A DNA stretch of 64,000 nucleotides from Zoroaster sp. YZ-2022 (taxonomy: Eukaryota > Echinodermata > Asteroidea > Forcipulatida > Zoroasteridae). The stretch lies in contig CM055816.1 of assembly GCA_029582265.1 (NCBI GenBank), positions 30,486,366 to 30,550,365 on the forward strand. Reading direction: 5' to 3'. The notes under the pieces were generated by a model. It made no database searches, was not told the origin of the DNA, and was given only the letters and a program-made list of their open reading frames with translations. The stretch's first letter is position 1. Each line of letters opens with the position of its first letter. A program made the translations under genes and the position numbers. Shown one piece after another: positions 47,888 to 57,982 of this stretch.

Positions 47888-48369
47888 GATTGCAACTAAA
47901 AACTGACCGTTGTGGAAAGCGAGTGGACGCTAGCAGGAAAAACCGCAAAAAGTGGACGCGCTTTTTTCTTTTATGAACTTTTAAATACTTCATTCCTGTC
48001 AATAGAGGGCGCCAAACATAAAAACCGCTCGAGCATTTACAGGTGGTGAATTAAGTAGCCGTGGTCGTCAAGGGCATGCCGATTTGTATCACAACAAAGG
48101 CTCTTTTTAGAGCCCGTGGGATCGAAAGGGTTAACGACACAATGAAATAAACTGTTATATATCTGTTCATTCTTAACGAGTACGCATGAATTTATAGACA
48201 ATCTACCAAAAGTATATACGCGACTTAAATTGAATAAATGAATTGATGCTGAATTGTTAATGATAACTTTGTTGGATTGATTTTCAACCCTTAAAACACA
48301 TAGCATAACTTTGAGTTTGAAATCAACATTTCCCAGTACCACGATCTTCCCATCGTCTCATTTAATTAA

Positions 48370-48505
48370 TTAACCAACCATTGCATAGATTGGGCATTCT
48401 TTTTCGTGGTTGTCCTTTTCCACTACCTTGGTGATGCATGTTTCCGCATCATACAAAGTTTCGCACTTCTCCTTGTCAAATTCCACGGGTGTAAAAGCTA
48501 CCTGT
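48370..48505 (-). CDS. exon 4 (terminal) of the microseminoprotein-like gene
   Basis: Acceptor TTTTTTCCAG; 136 bp ending in TAA. Encodes QVAFTPVEFDKEKCETLYDA, ETCITKVVEKDNHEKECP, IYAMVG. This aligns by eye with the C-terminal half of microseminoproteins (TPVGYDK-C...C-Y-VVEKKD---C). Confidence 0.92.
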
Positions 48506-50135
48506 CTGGAAAAAATAATAAATAATTGAATGTTGTTTTATGAAGTTACTGGGTATAGGATTGGAAGAATCAGAAGCGACGGATAAAAAGGAAAGGTCCC
48601 TGTGGCTCTACCTCTCGTCACTCGGCCGACGTCCCCATGCAATGTGTATTTAGTAATCGATTATTCATATTCGTATATTCGTAAGTAATATCAGTGTTTA
48701 CTCATTTGTCGGTCAATGGCAAATAATAGTGAGATTAATTTTGAAGGGGGTATGGCCCAACACTGGTATTTGGTAAAGTACGTTCATTTCAACTATCTTG
48801 ATTTAAACAAATATCATCTAAGTTGTGAAATTTTGTATAACAATAGGTGCTCACAAACAGTTCGACATAACAATTCCTGTTATCTCTAAGATTTAGACGA
48901 ATTCATTTCTCAGATTGCTTGAGACGTCTAGCATCTGTACACCAAGTAGGCCTACTATGTTAATTTGTCAATTTGACAATCTGTTTAACTGTCAATGTTA
49001 TACCTCCCTATAAATGCATCAAGTTTAAAGAAGGGATGGAGCTGATGAGGGGAGAGGGGAGTGGAGGGGGAAGGGATGGGGATGGGAGGAGGAAGCAGTG
49101 TTGTAAATTTGATGTCAAAGGTGGTGAAGGATGATGATTCAAAATTTCTTAATTCAATGACCATCCCTGACGGTCACTGCACCATAAACGATAAAGCCGT
49201 TGGGGTTTGAAACATTCGAACGTGTATCTATATATTTTTAAATTGTTCTTTTCTGAGAAAATATTGGGAAATTTAGAACATATTGGGTCATTAACGTTTT
49301 CAGGCATTGCATGGTGGAGTACTATTAAAGGTTACAGTTTGGATCTCAACTATCACAAAGTGATATTGTGGTTCTGATAGGAACCGTATATGTCTTTTCT
49401 ACGTTTCGACTGGCTTGCTCTAGGAACTTTGGAATATTTTTGAGACATTTGGGGAAAATGCTCAAGCAATGCGGTTGTATTTACTTCCATCCCCGGGAAA
49501 TTATGCTCAGTGTACTGAGAGAAGGAGGATTGGAATAGCGGAACCTAGACTTAACTTTAAAGACAAGGATTCTTACTTGGTGCAGCATCCGTAACCATTA
49601 CCGTCCTCGTTACACGAACAATCATAACAATGGGCGTCTTCTAAATCAGTAGGAACTATCTTTTCACTTGGTGTGCATGGGTAATCTGTTGTCCAATAAA
49701 AGGAATACAGGAGTTGGATGGCTTCTTGGTAAGGTTTATGTTTATCTTTAATCATTTTTCGAATCACAATACTTTTGGTTGAATGTCTGTAAATGCATAC
49801 CTTCTTCATAAGAATCAAGAGATGCCTATTATTTGTGCAGACTCGAACCAGTGAAAGTTGCAGGTTATTTCGTTGTGTCGATACAATACATTCAGATTCG
49901 TTATATTCATGCTAGTGTGGAAATGGATCATTAGTTGTTGATCCGTTTCATGTTTTAAGTTTTCTCGAAAAAACAACGAGGATGACGACAACAATGAGAA
50001 TTGAACAATGTCGAATTGTTATCCTATTAATACCATAAACGTAAGTAACCCACCTCTGGCCGCAAAACAAGCAGCGTGTGCTCCAGTAACTACGAGTAAA
50101 CAACATGCGATGATAGCAAACACCTTTCTTGCCAT
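48370..50135 (-). CDS. beta-microseminoprotein-like secreted protein
   Basis: Three coding exons join in perfect phase: 50054-50135, 49577-49685 and 48370-48505, giving 108 residues. Residues 1-22 (MARKVFAIIACCLLVVTGAH) are a signal peptide. The mature chain has ten cysteines in the microseminoprotein (MSMB/PSP94) pattern: a C-T-P start, HCYDCSC, GCC, then FTPVEFDKEKC, TCITKVVEKD and the final ECP. Human MSMB is 114 residues, also with ten cysteines. The family is small disulfide-rich extracellular proteins found in vertebrates and invertebrate deuterostomes; functions are varied and poorly settled, so only secretion is safely predicted. A 5' noncoding exon and TATA-like box lie upstream. No poly(A) signal was identified. 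Confidence 0.9.
49577..49685 (-). CDS. exon 3 of the microseminoprotein-like gene
   Basis: Acceptor GGACAACAG, donor CCAA/GTAAGA, 109 bp, phase 1 to 2. Encodes DYPCTPSEKIVPTDLEDAHC, YDCSCNEDGNGYGCCT, the first disulfide-rich half. An alternative reading through the donor would stop at once (TAA). Confidence 0.9.
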
Positions 50136-50139
50136 TTTC
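50054..50139 (-). CDS. exon 2 (first coding) of the microseminoprotein-like gene
   Basis: Acceptor GTTTCAG, four untranslated bases GAAA, then ATG at 50135 in a good context (GAAAATGGC). Encodes the signal peptide and first mature Cys. Donor AGAG/GTGGGT, phase 1. Confidence 0.88.
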
Positions 50140-50349
50140 CTGAAACAAACATTTCAAATTTCAAAATAAGTGATAATTATTGACACAATGAAAATTGCCT
50201 CAGAGTTCTAGCCAAGATGTTAACAGCAAAGTCTTTTCATAGGACATGGATTACTGTTCTATTTAAAGCATTAAGTAATTTTAAAGTCGGTTAACACTTT
50301 TAGTAAAATGTATGGAAAATGCTGGTGGTGGTGGGGGAGGGGGGGGGGG

Positions 50350-50623
50350 AATTGGTAACAACATTGGGTATCAACCAGATTATCAAATTAACGAATTATT
50401 ATCTAAAAACATACCTGATGTAAAGTTGGTAAACGTACCAATCTTCCTAAGAAATTATGTCGTCTGAATTGTTTTCATCTTATAGAGAAAACAGGAATTG
50501 TTATTACGTCAAAGATGCGGGACGGAAACTTGTTTGCCGTGCGGAAACGTTTTGTAAACTTAGACATTAATAATTCCTGTTTTCTGGAATACTGGTAATT
50601 ACCAATGATGTACCTTCACTTTA
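50350..50623. mobile_element. MITE, GGGAAGGTACAACATTG family, worn ends
   Basis: GGTAACAACATTGGGTATCA, TTATTATCTAAAAACATACC and AAAGTTGGTAAACGTACCAA match the family; right end ACCAATGATGTACCTTCACT. It lies in the first intron of the microseminoprotein-like gene, beside a G-tract. Confidence 0.72.
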
Positions 50624-50753
50624 CAGATACTTATGAATAAAACACGCATACAGATGGGCTATTTGAAGTTGACCTAATTCAAAGTTATGAAGTTTGATTA
50701 AAATAATTATTGTTTGTTGCAATCACAGTTACGTTTGAGTAAGATAGACTCAC

Positions 50754-50866
50754 CTTGCTTCTTGTTTCTCTTCAGCAGTAAAAACGAATCTCTTTCTTAA
50801 ATGTTGATCACAGTAATTGTGACAAGCTATCGGTACCTGTTCTACAGTCTGACGTGTCTATTGCTG
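50754..50866 (-). other. probable 5' noncoding exon of the microseminoprotein-like gene
   Basis: A donor AAGCAAG/GTGAGT on the minus strand ends at 50754 and pairs with the acceptor just before the coding ATG. Start placed about 30 bp after the TATA-like box; approximate. Confidence 0.55.
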
Positions 50867-50895
50867 TCTGGCGGTATCATCTCTTCAAATGTGTG

Positions 50896-50905
50896 TTTTT
50901 ATATC
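50896..50905 (-). promoter_or_regulatory. TATA-like box
   Basis: GATATAAAAA on the minus strand, about 30 bp before the inferred start of the noncoding exon. CCAAT/ATTGG words lie farther upstream (50953, 50970). Confidence 0.5.
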
Positions 50906-51409
50906 AGTCCAATATTAAATTGTCAATAGTAAATACAAAAACAGACCACTGGCCAATCAAAAGTTTCCATTGGTCCATGGCCAGGTTTTGCAGTTGGCTC
51001 TATCATAGGCTCTATGTATCATTGATATCAGCATGTTTTGGAAGGCGTAAACTTCAATGTGTAATTCACACTTTAGGCCTATACCACTGCCTGCCGGCCA
51101 CCGGTGATTTGTTATCATTTCCGGGGGCGGTACTTGGGACCACGTGGTTCGTACAGACAAGATATTAAGATCAAGTCTCTAATGTTTATTGTATTAAATT
51201 TGGTCTGGTTGCAATAACCACGTATACATGTATCACGTATTTCACTGGTTGAAGCCGATCTGTGTCCAGAAACCACAGACTTTTTTGGGCCTTAAGAATT
51301 CACGCAAGAAATTAGCAAGCTTTGGACTTGCATTCAACATGTGTGTTGTAGAGACTCAAAATCCTTCCAAAACAGTTTATTTTCAAAATGTTTGTATACA
51401 CCCTGAAAA

Positions 51410-52253
51410 CGGATTGGTTGAAAAAACTACCAATCTAATTGGTTGACCCCATATTGGTTGTTTTTAACCAATATATTGGTTAACCAGTGACCAATATGTT
51501 GGTTGTCCGGCAACCAATCACGTTGGTTCAGCCATAAACCAATCCTTTAACCAATACATTGGTCAACAGTCACCAATATGTTGGTTGTCCGGCAACCAAT
51601 CACATTGGTTCAGCCATAAACCAATCCGTTAACCGATACATTGGTCAATAGTGACCAATATGTTGGTTGTCCGGCAACCAATCACATTGGTTCAGCCATA
51701 AACCAAACCGTTAACCAATACATTGGTCAATAGTGACCAATATGTTGGTTGTCCGGCAACCAATCACATTGGTTCAGCCATAAACCAATCCGTTAACCAA
51801 TACATTGGTCAATAGTGACCAATGTGATTGGTTGTCAAGCAATCAATCACATTGGTTCAGCAATGAACCAATCCTTTTTGGTTGACCTTGGCCTCAACTC
51901 GTGACCAATATATAGGTTGGTTGTCAAGCAACCAATTGCATTGGTTCAACAATGAACCAATCCTTATTGGTTGATATTGGTCACAATTCGTGACCAAAAT
52001 GTTGGTTTTCAAGCAGCCAATCACATTGGGTCAGCAATTAACCAATCTTCAATGGTTGACATTGGAATAGTGACCAATAGGAAGCCACCAATCACCGTGG
52101 TTCAGCAATGAACCAATCCTTATTGGTTATTGGTTCAGACATGAACCAATCCTTATTGTTTTAACCAATACATTGGTCCACTAGTGGCCAGTTAGGTTGG
52201 TTGTCCGGTAACCAATCACATTGGTTCAACCATCAACCAATCCTTATTGGTTG
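51410..52253. repeat. 82-bp tandem array of ACCAAT/ATTGGT palindromes
   Basis: Clean 82-bp units at about 51503-51830 (TTGTCCGGCAACCAATCACA, TTGGTTCAGCCATAAACCAA, TCCGTTAACCAATACATTGG) fade into diverged ones to 52253. Nearly every 10-15 bp there is ACCAAT or its complement ATTGGT, so the DNA could fold into many short hairpins and offers dozens of CCAAT-box words. Confidence 0.93.
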
Positions 52254-52519
52254 CCTACAGTAGGACCGAATCCGCTATTTTGGGGGTGCAAAATGACCTG
52301 TCCCAGCTTCTCACAGGAAATTCCAAAGGGAAGTAGAACATAATTGTATAACAAAACTTTGTCAATAATAAGATATTTAATGGCAAACAAGCAATTGAAA
52401 TTTCAATCCTGTTTGTCAAAGATGTCAAACATTTAATTTACTGCATTACTCTGGAATGACCCTGCATAAAAGTGGAATGACCCTGAGCTGCATGCTGTGT
52501 GCATATATATGTGATCGAC

Positions 52520-52619
52520 ATGCGGCGGCGGTGTCAAACTATCAAAGTGAAACTGCTACATTCGATCCTCTACAATCCGCTGCTTGCATCGATCCTTGTC
52601 AGTTTCCTCTGCTTTTCAG
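52520..52619 (+). CDS. signal-peptide first exon of an unidentified secreted protein
   Basis: ATG at 52520 begins 33 codons ending at the donor TCAG/GTAGGA in phase 1. The peptide has a basic start (MRRRCQTIKVKLLHS) and a hydrophobic core (NPLLASILVSFLCFS) typical of a signal sequence. Phase 1 is the usual exit of signal-peptide exons in modular extracellular proteins. No second exon is seen before the P element at 53076; the downstream exons may lie beyond it or outside the window. Confidence 0.5.
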
Positions 52620-52940
52620 GTAGGATATATGTTTACATTTTATTTGGTATCAACATAGACAGAAGTAGTAAGTTTATAGATTATCTGTGTATGTTTTGCT
52701 TTTGAAACGTTTAATGTTTATCGTCTGTGGTCACTGTGGTCCAAAATTCACCATTTTGTAAAGGTTTAGACATGTTGTTAGAAATAGAAGTAACGTTAGA
52801 ATGAGGGCACGGATCCGATAGAATTATGGGAGAAGCTTTATTGATCTCACATAATGAAGAATTGAGAAAATGATGAACTTGTTGACTTATTACTAACAGT
52901 ATTAGAACATCAGTGATTTATTGAACTTCACTTTTAACGG

Positions 52941-53045
52941 TGTGTACTGTCATATCTGTGTGTGCATGAAGTTACTGCATGTTCTACATGATGTATACAT
53001 GTAGTAGTAGTATATGGGATGACGCCATTAAACAATGTAATACTT
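52941..53045. repeat. direct repeat outside the P element, left copy
   Basis: About 105 bp (TGTGTACTGT...GTGCATGAAG...CTACATG...CGCCATTAAACAATGTAATACTT), same orientation as 59912-59990. It lies 30 bp outside the left inverted end. Confidence 0.75.
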
Positions 53046-53239
53046 TTATGCAAATCGGTATGCAAAGTGGAACACTGTGTGTACACCAAAGATCGTATAG
53101 CGCCGCAAGGCGCAAGATAGGTAACTGACGCAAAAACATGAAGGATCCAATGGGCGCGTTTGGCCGCCATTTTAGTAAGCAGCGACACGACAAGTAGTCG
53201 ACAACAGTATGCATGCACCGCGCGCAAACCAAGTTACAC

Positions 53240-53309
53240 TCGCTGCTGCTCAAATCGTCAGTAAATGACCCGACCTTTCATTCTTCACGTGTCCAAAGAA
53301 CAAGGAAAG
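53240..53309 (+). pseudogene. decayed duplicate of THAP exon 1
   Basis: TGCTCAAATCGTCA...GACC-CGACCTTTCATTCTTCA...TCCAAAGAACAAGGAAAG followed by GTAGGATA matches 53733-53800 of the real exon, donor included. A TAA and frame changes interrupt it. Confidence 0.8.
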
Positions 53310-53685
53310 GTAGGATACAATGCTATTTTTATTACGTATTCAGGCAAATGTTCGTTTAAATTGTTTATTTTCTTAAACATTTGTTAAATTGATGTTAAAA
53401 TTGGGGGCGCCACTCGTAAATAAGTTAGCCTACATTGTAACGTTATTTTGTTGACTCTGCTGACTCGAGTCTGACTTCTGACTATATTTGTGGCATTATG
53501 CATTGTCAGTCAGTGATTTACAAATTCAACAAAGTAATTTGATTCAGTAGCTAGCAGCACGCCAGTTGCAAGCCATGTCGGCATCGCTGTCATTCTTGTT
53601 TAAATGTTTGGTTTTTATCCCATTTAAAATTTAGGGCAAATTAGGCTATTCATTGTTGGACGTTGTAGCAAACCAATACTCCATC

Positions 53686-53795
53686 ATGGCGTTAAGTTCT
53701 ACATCATCTGCTCACTGTTCTTCAATAAATTGCTCAAATCGTCAAAGTAACCGACCCGATCTTTCATTCTTCAGGTTTCCAAAGAACAAGGAGAG
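53686..53795 (+). CDS. THAP transposase exon 1
   Basis: ATG at 53686 is the first in-frame start and sits ten codons before the first zinc ligand. Ends GAGAG/GTAGGA, phase 2. Confidence 0.85.
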
Positions 53796-56700
53796 GTAGG
53801 ATAGAATATTATTTTTATAATATTATTAATAATATTACTAATATTAGGCCAACATTGTTTAACGTAACCAAAAATTAGTATTAAACTTGGTGTAATGATT
53901 GATGATGTTTTAAAATTAGTGGTGCCGATCGTTAAACATTTACGTTGCAAAGTTTTGTATTGCTTACCCTCTGCATAATGGTCTGATCCGGTGACATTAA
54001 GCAGCAAGATATAGCAGCCAATAGTACTCAATCCATAAAATCAATGTTTGCGATCAAAACAACATATTTTCCTGAAAGTTTTAACAGTGCAATGCTGTCC
54101 AAGGCACTTTAAGTACAGAGTTTCTGTTACATCCTGAGTTTATTTTTGTGTTAGTGTCATGATCAAGCATATCATCCCATGTGCGATAATTATGCTATTA
54201 TAAGCATAGCCTTAGCGTGCGCGCATTGTAAACTCACGCAATGCCGCATAATGAGAATGTTTTTGATATTGTTTTGATATGGAAAATAAAGAGTCATGAT
54301 TCATTCATCGGTTGGGGTCTGACTGAGAAGGAGACACACACATATCTATGCTGTAATGCTTTTATGAATCAATAAATGTTGAATGTATTTGATATTTATA
54401 ATCAACTGGAAGTCTCTTGAAGTAATACTTCTTGTGAATGTGTGTAACCTCTACGGACGGCATCACAAATCCAGTTAACACGAATTCTTTTACTTGCAAC
54501 TTCACGACAAAGTGAAGCAAGTTAACATTATTTGTACGTCTCCGAAAGCTTACCTCTTAGTAACCCCGACTAAGGATCACAACACAACAGTTAGGTTGTC
54601 GGCAGATGAAAGGGCTGTCAGTGGGTTGTCAGCTTTTAGTATGACCCATAATGTTAGTTCTGATTTCCTTTTTAACATACATTTTTACCCATTTTTTCTT
54701 TGCAGATGTCAGCAGTGGGTCCAAAACACTCGTCGCGTTGATCTGCTGAATAGAACTCCTCTGTATTTGTCAACAAACTGCCGTTTGTGCTCAGAACACT
54801 TTGAACTTGAACAGTTCTCCAACAAACGGACTAAAAACAGACTGAACTGGAATGCAGTTCCAACTATATTCAAGGTGCCAAATCCACCCAAACTTCTGTC
54901 CACCCCACGTAGGCCACTTAAGAGGAAGAGTGAGGACATCTCCACACCAAAAGCTCCAAAGCAGCAAGAAGGTATAAATAATATAGAATAACAAATTTTT
55001 CTTTTGTACATGTTCATACATCGCAGTGTTGTAGTCAAGTCCTTTTCCGAGTCCGACACAAATGCTGAAATATGACGTGGCACAGTTAGAATCAAGTAAC
55101 AAGACTGTGAGGTCCGAGCACATTGACTTTCAAGAAGGAATAGCAGTACAAGTGTTTGGAAAGACAAGTGTGCTGTAAATAGACAAAATTAAGCAAAAGG
55201 ACTCAGACTTGAGTCCGAGTCCTTTTGCAAATATTTCTGTTGGCCCCTATATACAGCACACTTGTCTTTTTAAACACTCATACTGCTGTTCTTTCTTGAA
55301 AGTCAATGTGCTAAGAGCTCACAGTCTTGTTACCCAGACTTGATTCCAACTGTACCACCTTATACTCTTCTTTTTTTTTGTATTTGCGTCAGACTCAGAA
55401 AAGGACTCGACTACAACACTGCATACATGTACATGTACATACACACGTGTACCTATTTGTTTATGTTAACCATTATGTACTTCTATGCTAACCATGGAGT
55501 ATTTGGAAGAGAAAAATCAATGTCTGGGTTTCTTACTTTTTCCACAGGACTCAAACCCACAAGCTCTTGCATTTAGAGCAGATATCTTAACCACTCGACC
55601 ATCGAGCTTGCCCAATGATGAGAGGCCAGTTGGAGTCTCATGTAGCGGTGGGTCCCGCTGTAATTTATATTTTGTAACATTGAGACATTTGACTCTCTTT
55701 TTTCTTTGCAGTGGCTGACAATGTGACTGACCATACATATTTTAAAGTTCCTGAAAACAGTCACAAAGATGGTTCCAGGAGATTGTTATCATATGAATCA
55801 TCTTGTGCCATCGATGATCATGCATCCAAAGGAAAGAACAGCAAACTGCTCAAGAAAGAGCGCCTTCGAACATTTAGATTGAAGAAAATGGTGCAACAGC
55901 TGAAAAGGTCAATGGACAAAGTGAGCAGAGAGTCGCAATCAATCAGTGATTTAATCAAAGGAGCAAGTGCTTTTTTAGAAGAGCCAGCATTGACCTTCTT
56001 TGCATCTCAATTGCGGAATTCATCACAGCGTTGCAAGGCTAAAGGCAGGAGATGGACTTACAAAGACAAAGTAATAGCACTCTTCCTTTATCACCAGAGT
56101 CCTCGTGCTTACCAATTCTGTCTACGTATTTTCACACTTCCATCTGTGTCATCCCTCCGAAAATGGTTGAGTAATGTGGAAGTAAGGCCTGGCTTTCCTC
56201 CCAAGGTATTTGAACTGTTGAGAGACAAAGTAGCTGGCATGACAGAAAAGAATAAGTTATGTGTCATCACATTTGACGAAATGAGTCTACGTGCAGGCCT
56301 GTCATACAACATCACAGAAGATGTGGTGGAGGGATTTGAAGACTTTGGCTCACTGGGTAAAACATCAAAGCCTGCAAATCATGCTCTTGTGTTCATGGTT
56401 AGGGGTTTGATTGGCAAGTGGAAACAGCCCATTGGCTATTTTTTGTCAAGAGATGCCACACGTGCTGAAAATCTGAAGAAATTGCTCAACGAATGCATTC
56501 AGAATGTAAAAGGCACTGGACTGCAACCTAAGGCTGTTGTATGTGACCAAGGGTCCAGCAATGTTCGACTCTATAAACTCCTTTCAGTAACAGAAAAGCA
56601 GCCTTTCTTCATCCATGGGGAGGACAAAATCTTCTGTTTGCATGACCCGCCACACTTGTTAAAAAACACAAGATCTAACTTGGAGAAATATGTCTTCCAT

Positions 56701-57981
56701 ATCAATGGAAAAGATGGTGGCAAACACATCAGGTGGACACATATTCGTAATTTCTATGAATTTGATTCACAATTGGCAATCAGAAAAGCGCACAAACTCA
56801 CAAAAGGGCACTTTGAGCTCTCAAGCTTCTCCAAAATGAGAGTAAATAAGGCAGCACAGGTGCTTAGTCATTCAGTGGCTGCAGGCCTGTACACATATGT
56901 AGCATTTGGTAAATTACCTGCAGAAGCTGCATACACAGCTGATTTCATTGAGATGATCAACAACTTGTTTGATGCATTTAACAGTAGATGTTTCAAGGAT
57001 CCACAAAAATTGAGAAGGCCTTTGTCCGAAAACTCTGAACACAAATCATTCTTTGAGTCATGCAAGCCAATACTCAAGAGCTTGAAAGTAGTTGGAGCTA
57101 AGAATGTTCTGTTTATCAAGGGATGGTGTCTGGCTATTTCATGTATTTCTCAGCTATGGCAGCACTTGAAGGAAACCACTGATGTCCGATTTCTGCTAAC
57201 ATCTCGTCTTAACCAGGATATTGTAGAAAATATGTTTTCTACCATTCGACGAAAAGGTGGCTTTAGAGATAATCCATCGGCTAAGGAATTTCGTTGCGCC
57301 TTCAGGATGGTAATGGTAGCTGCGCTTATTAAGCCAGTTGCTGGTTCCAACTGCTTACCTGACTCGGACAAATTTGTCCTGACGCTGCGCTCTCTAACAA
57401 GCAATACAGGAAGAATAAAACAATCTCAACGTGTCACACGTATCAACAGTGCACGAAAAGCCATCGCAGTCAACAATATTCCAATTGACCTCCCTGAACA
57501 GAACACGCTTGCATACATCGCTGGGTATCTGTGTCGCAAAGTTATCACCGGACACGAAGTACTCTCATCATGCCAGACCTGCAGAGAAGCTCTGCTGAAA
57601 GGCAATGCAAAGTTAGACAACCCAGTGCTACTATTCATACATAACAAAGCCTATGACACATCCATATCTGGCTTTGGATCGTTAATGGTCCCCTCAGAGT
57701 GCTTCCTAGCTTTCTGTGCTGAATGTGAGAAGTTGTTTCGCACTGAATTTGATGACATAAAGATGACAAGGAGCAACATCTCCCACCTGCTCAATCAAGC
57801 GATGCAGGATCTAGATTTGTACAAGGAGATGCATGTGTGCAGTGAGAGAATAAAAGCCAAAATTGTAGCTATATTTGTAAATGTTCGAATACATTATGCA
57901 CTGAAGTTTAAAAACAGAGAACTACATGATGTCACTCTCAAGAGGAAATGTAGGAAAGCTCAGAAAGTGGGACATAAATAA
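53686..57981 (+). CDS. THAP-domain P-element transposase, 881 aa, intact
   Basis: Exons 53686-53795, 54706-54971 and 55712-57981 join in phase (2, then 1). The N-terminal THAP zinc finger uses C11, C16, C65 and H68 (C-x4-C ... C-x2-H) with W41, RFPK and the AVPTIF end. A basic linker and leucine-rich coiled coil follow (about 165-205). The RNase-H-like core shows D314 in ITFDEMSL, D404 in VVCDQGSSN and E631 in NQDIVENMFSTIR. Between D and E is the insertion domain, including CLHDPPHLLKNTR. A conserved C-terminal IAGYLCRKV and paired cysteines follow. Length and order fit THAP9 and P transposases, which cut and paste DNA in the nucleus. Residue roles are by family analogy. Confidence 0.92.
54706..54971 (+). 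CDS. THAP transposase exon 2
   Basis: Acceptor TTTTCTTTGCAG, donor GAAG/GTATAA, 266 bp. Completes the THAP finger (CSEHF, AVPTIF) and a basic proline-rich linker (RRPLKRKSEDISTPKAPKQQ), possibly nuclear-localising. Confidence 0.9.
55023..55422. mobile_element. 400-bp foldback element in intron 2 of the P element
   Basis: Two arms of almost 200 bp (GCAGTGTTGTAGTCAAGTCC... and ...GGACTCGACTACAACACTGC) pair over their whole length, meeting at GACTCAGACTTGAGTCCGAG. ATACAT next to both ends is a possible target duplication. Confidence 0.85.
55540..55665 (-). mobile_element. tRNA-headed SINE fragment in intron 2
   Basis: On the minus strand: GGCAAGCTCGATGGTCGAGT, GGTTAAGATATCTGC, and a B-box region GTGGGTTTGAGTCC. 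It aligns with the SINE at 10486-10766, including the adjacent CCAGTTGGAGTCTCATGTAG block. Confidence 0.7.
55712..57981 (+). CDS. THAP transposase exon 3 (catalytic)
   Basis: Acceptor TTTTTTCTTTGCAG; 755 codons without interruption to TAA at 57979-57981. Holds the coiled coil, catalytic core, insertion domain and C-terminal domain. Confidence 0.93.
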
Positions 57982-57982
57982 A
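57977..57982 (+). promoter_or_regulatory. poly(A) signal overlapping the stop codon
   Basis: AATAAA spans the TAA stop of the THAP transposase. A further AATAAA lies near 58497, which would give a 3' UTR of more usual length. Confidence 0.4.

Larger units (their letters stand above)
44852..48130 (-). mobile_element. piggyBac element with TTAA targets
   Basis: The 3,279-bp element is flanked by TTAA at 44848-44851 and 48131-48134, the target duplicated by piggyBac transposons. Its ends are CCCTTTCATTACC (left) and, on the complement, CCCTTTCGATCCC (right), matching piggyBac-style CCC-starting inverted ends. It holds one minus-strand, two-exon transposase gene, now frameshifted, and an inner C/G-tract hairpin. 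Ends and both TTAA sites are intact, so it could in principle be mobilised by a related transposase supplied elsewhere. Confidence 0.88.

Noticed and set aside
54709..55167. Minus-strand 152-codon frame
   Set aside because: Antisense of THAP exon 2 and the adjoining foldback.
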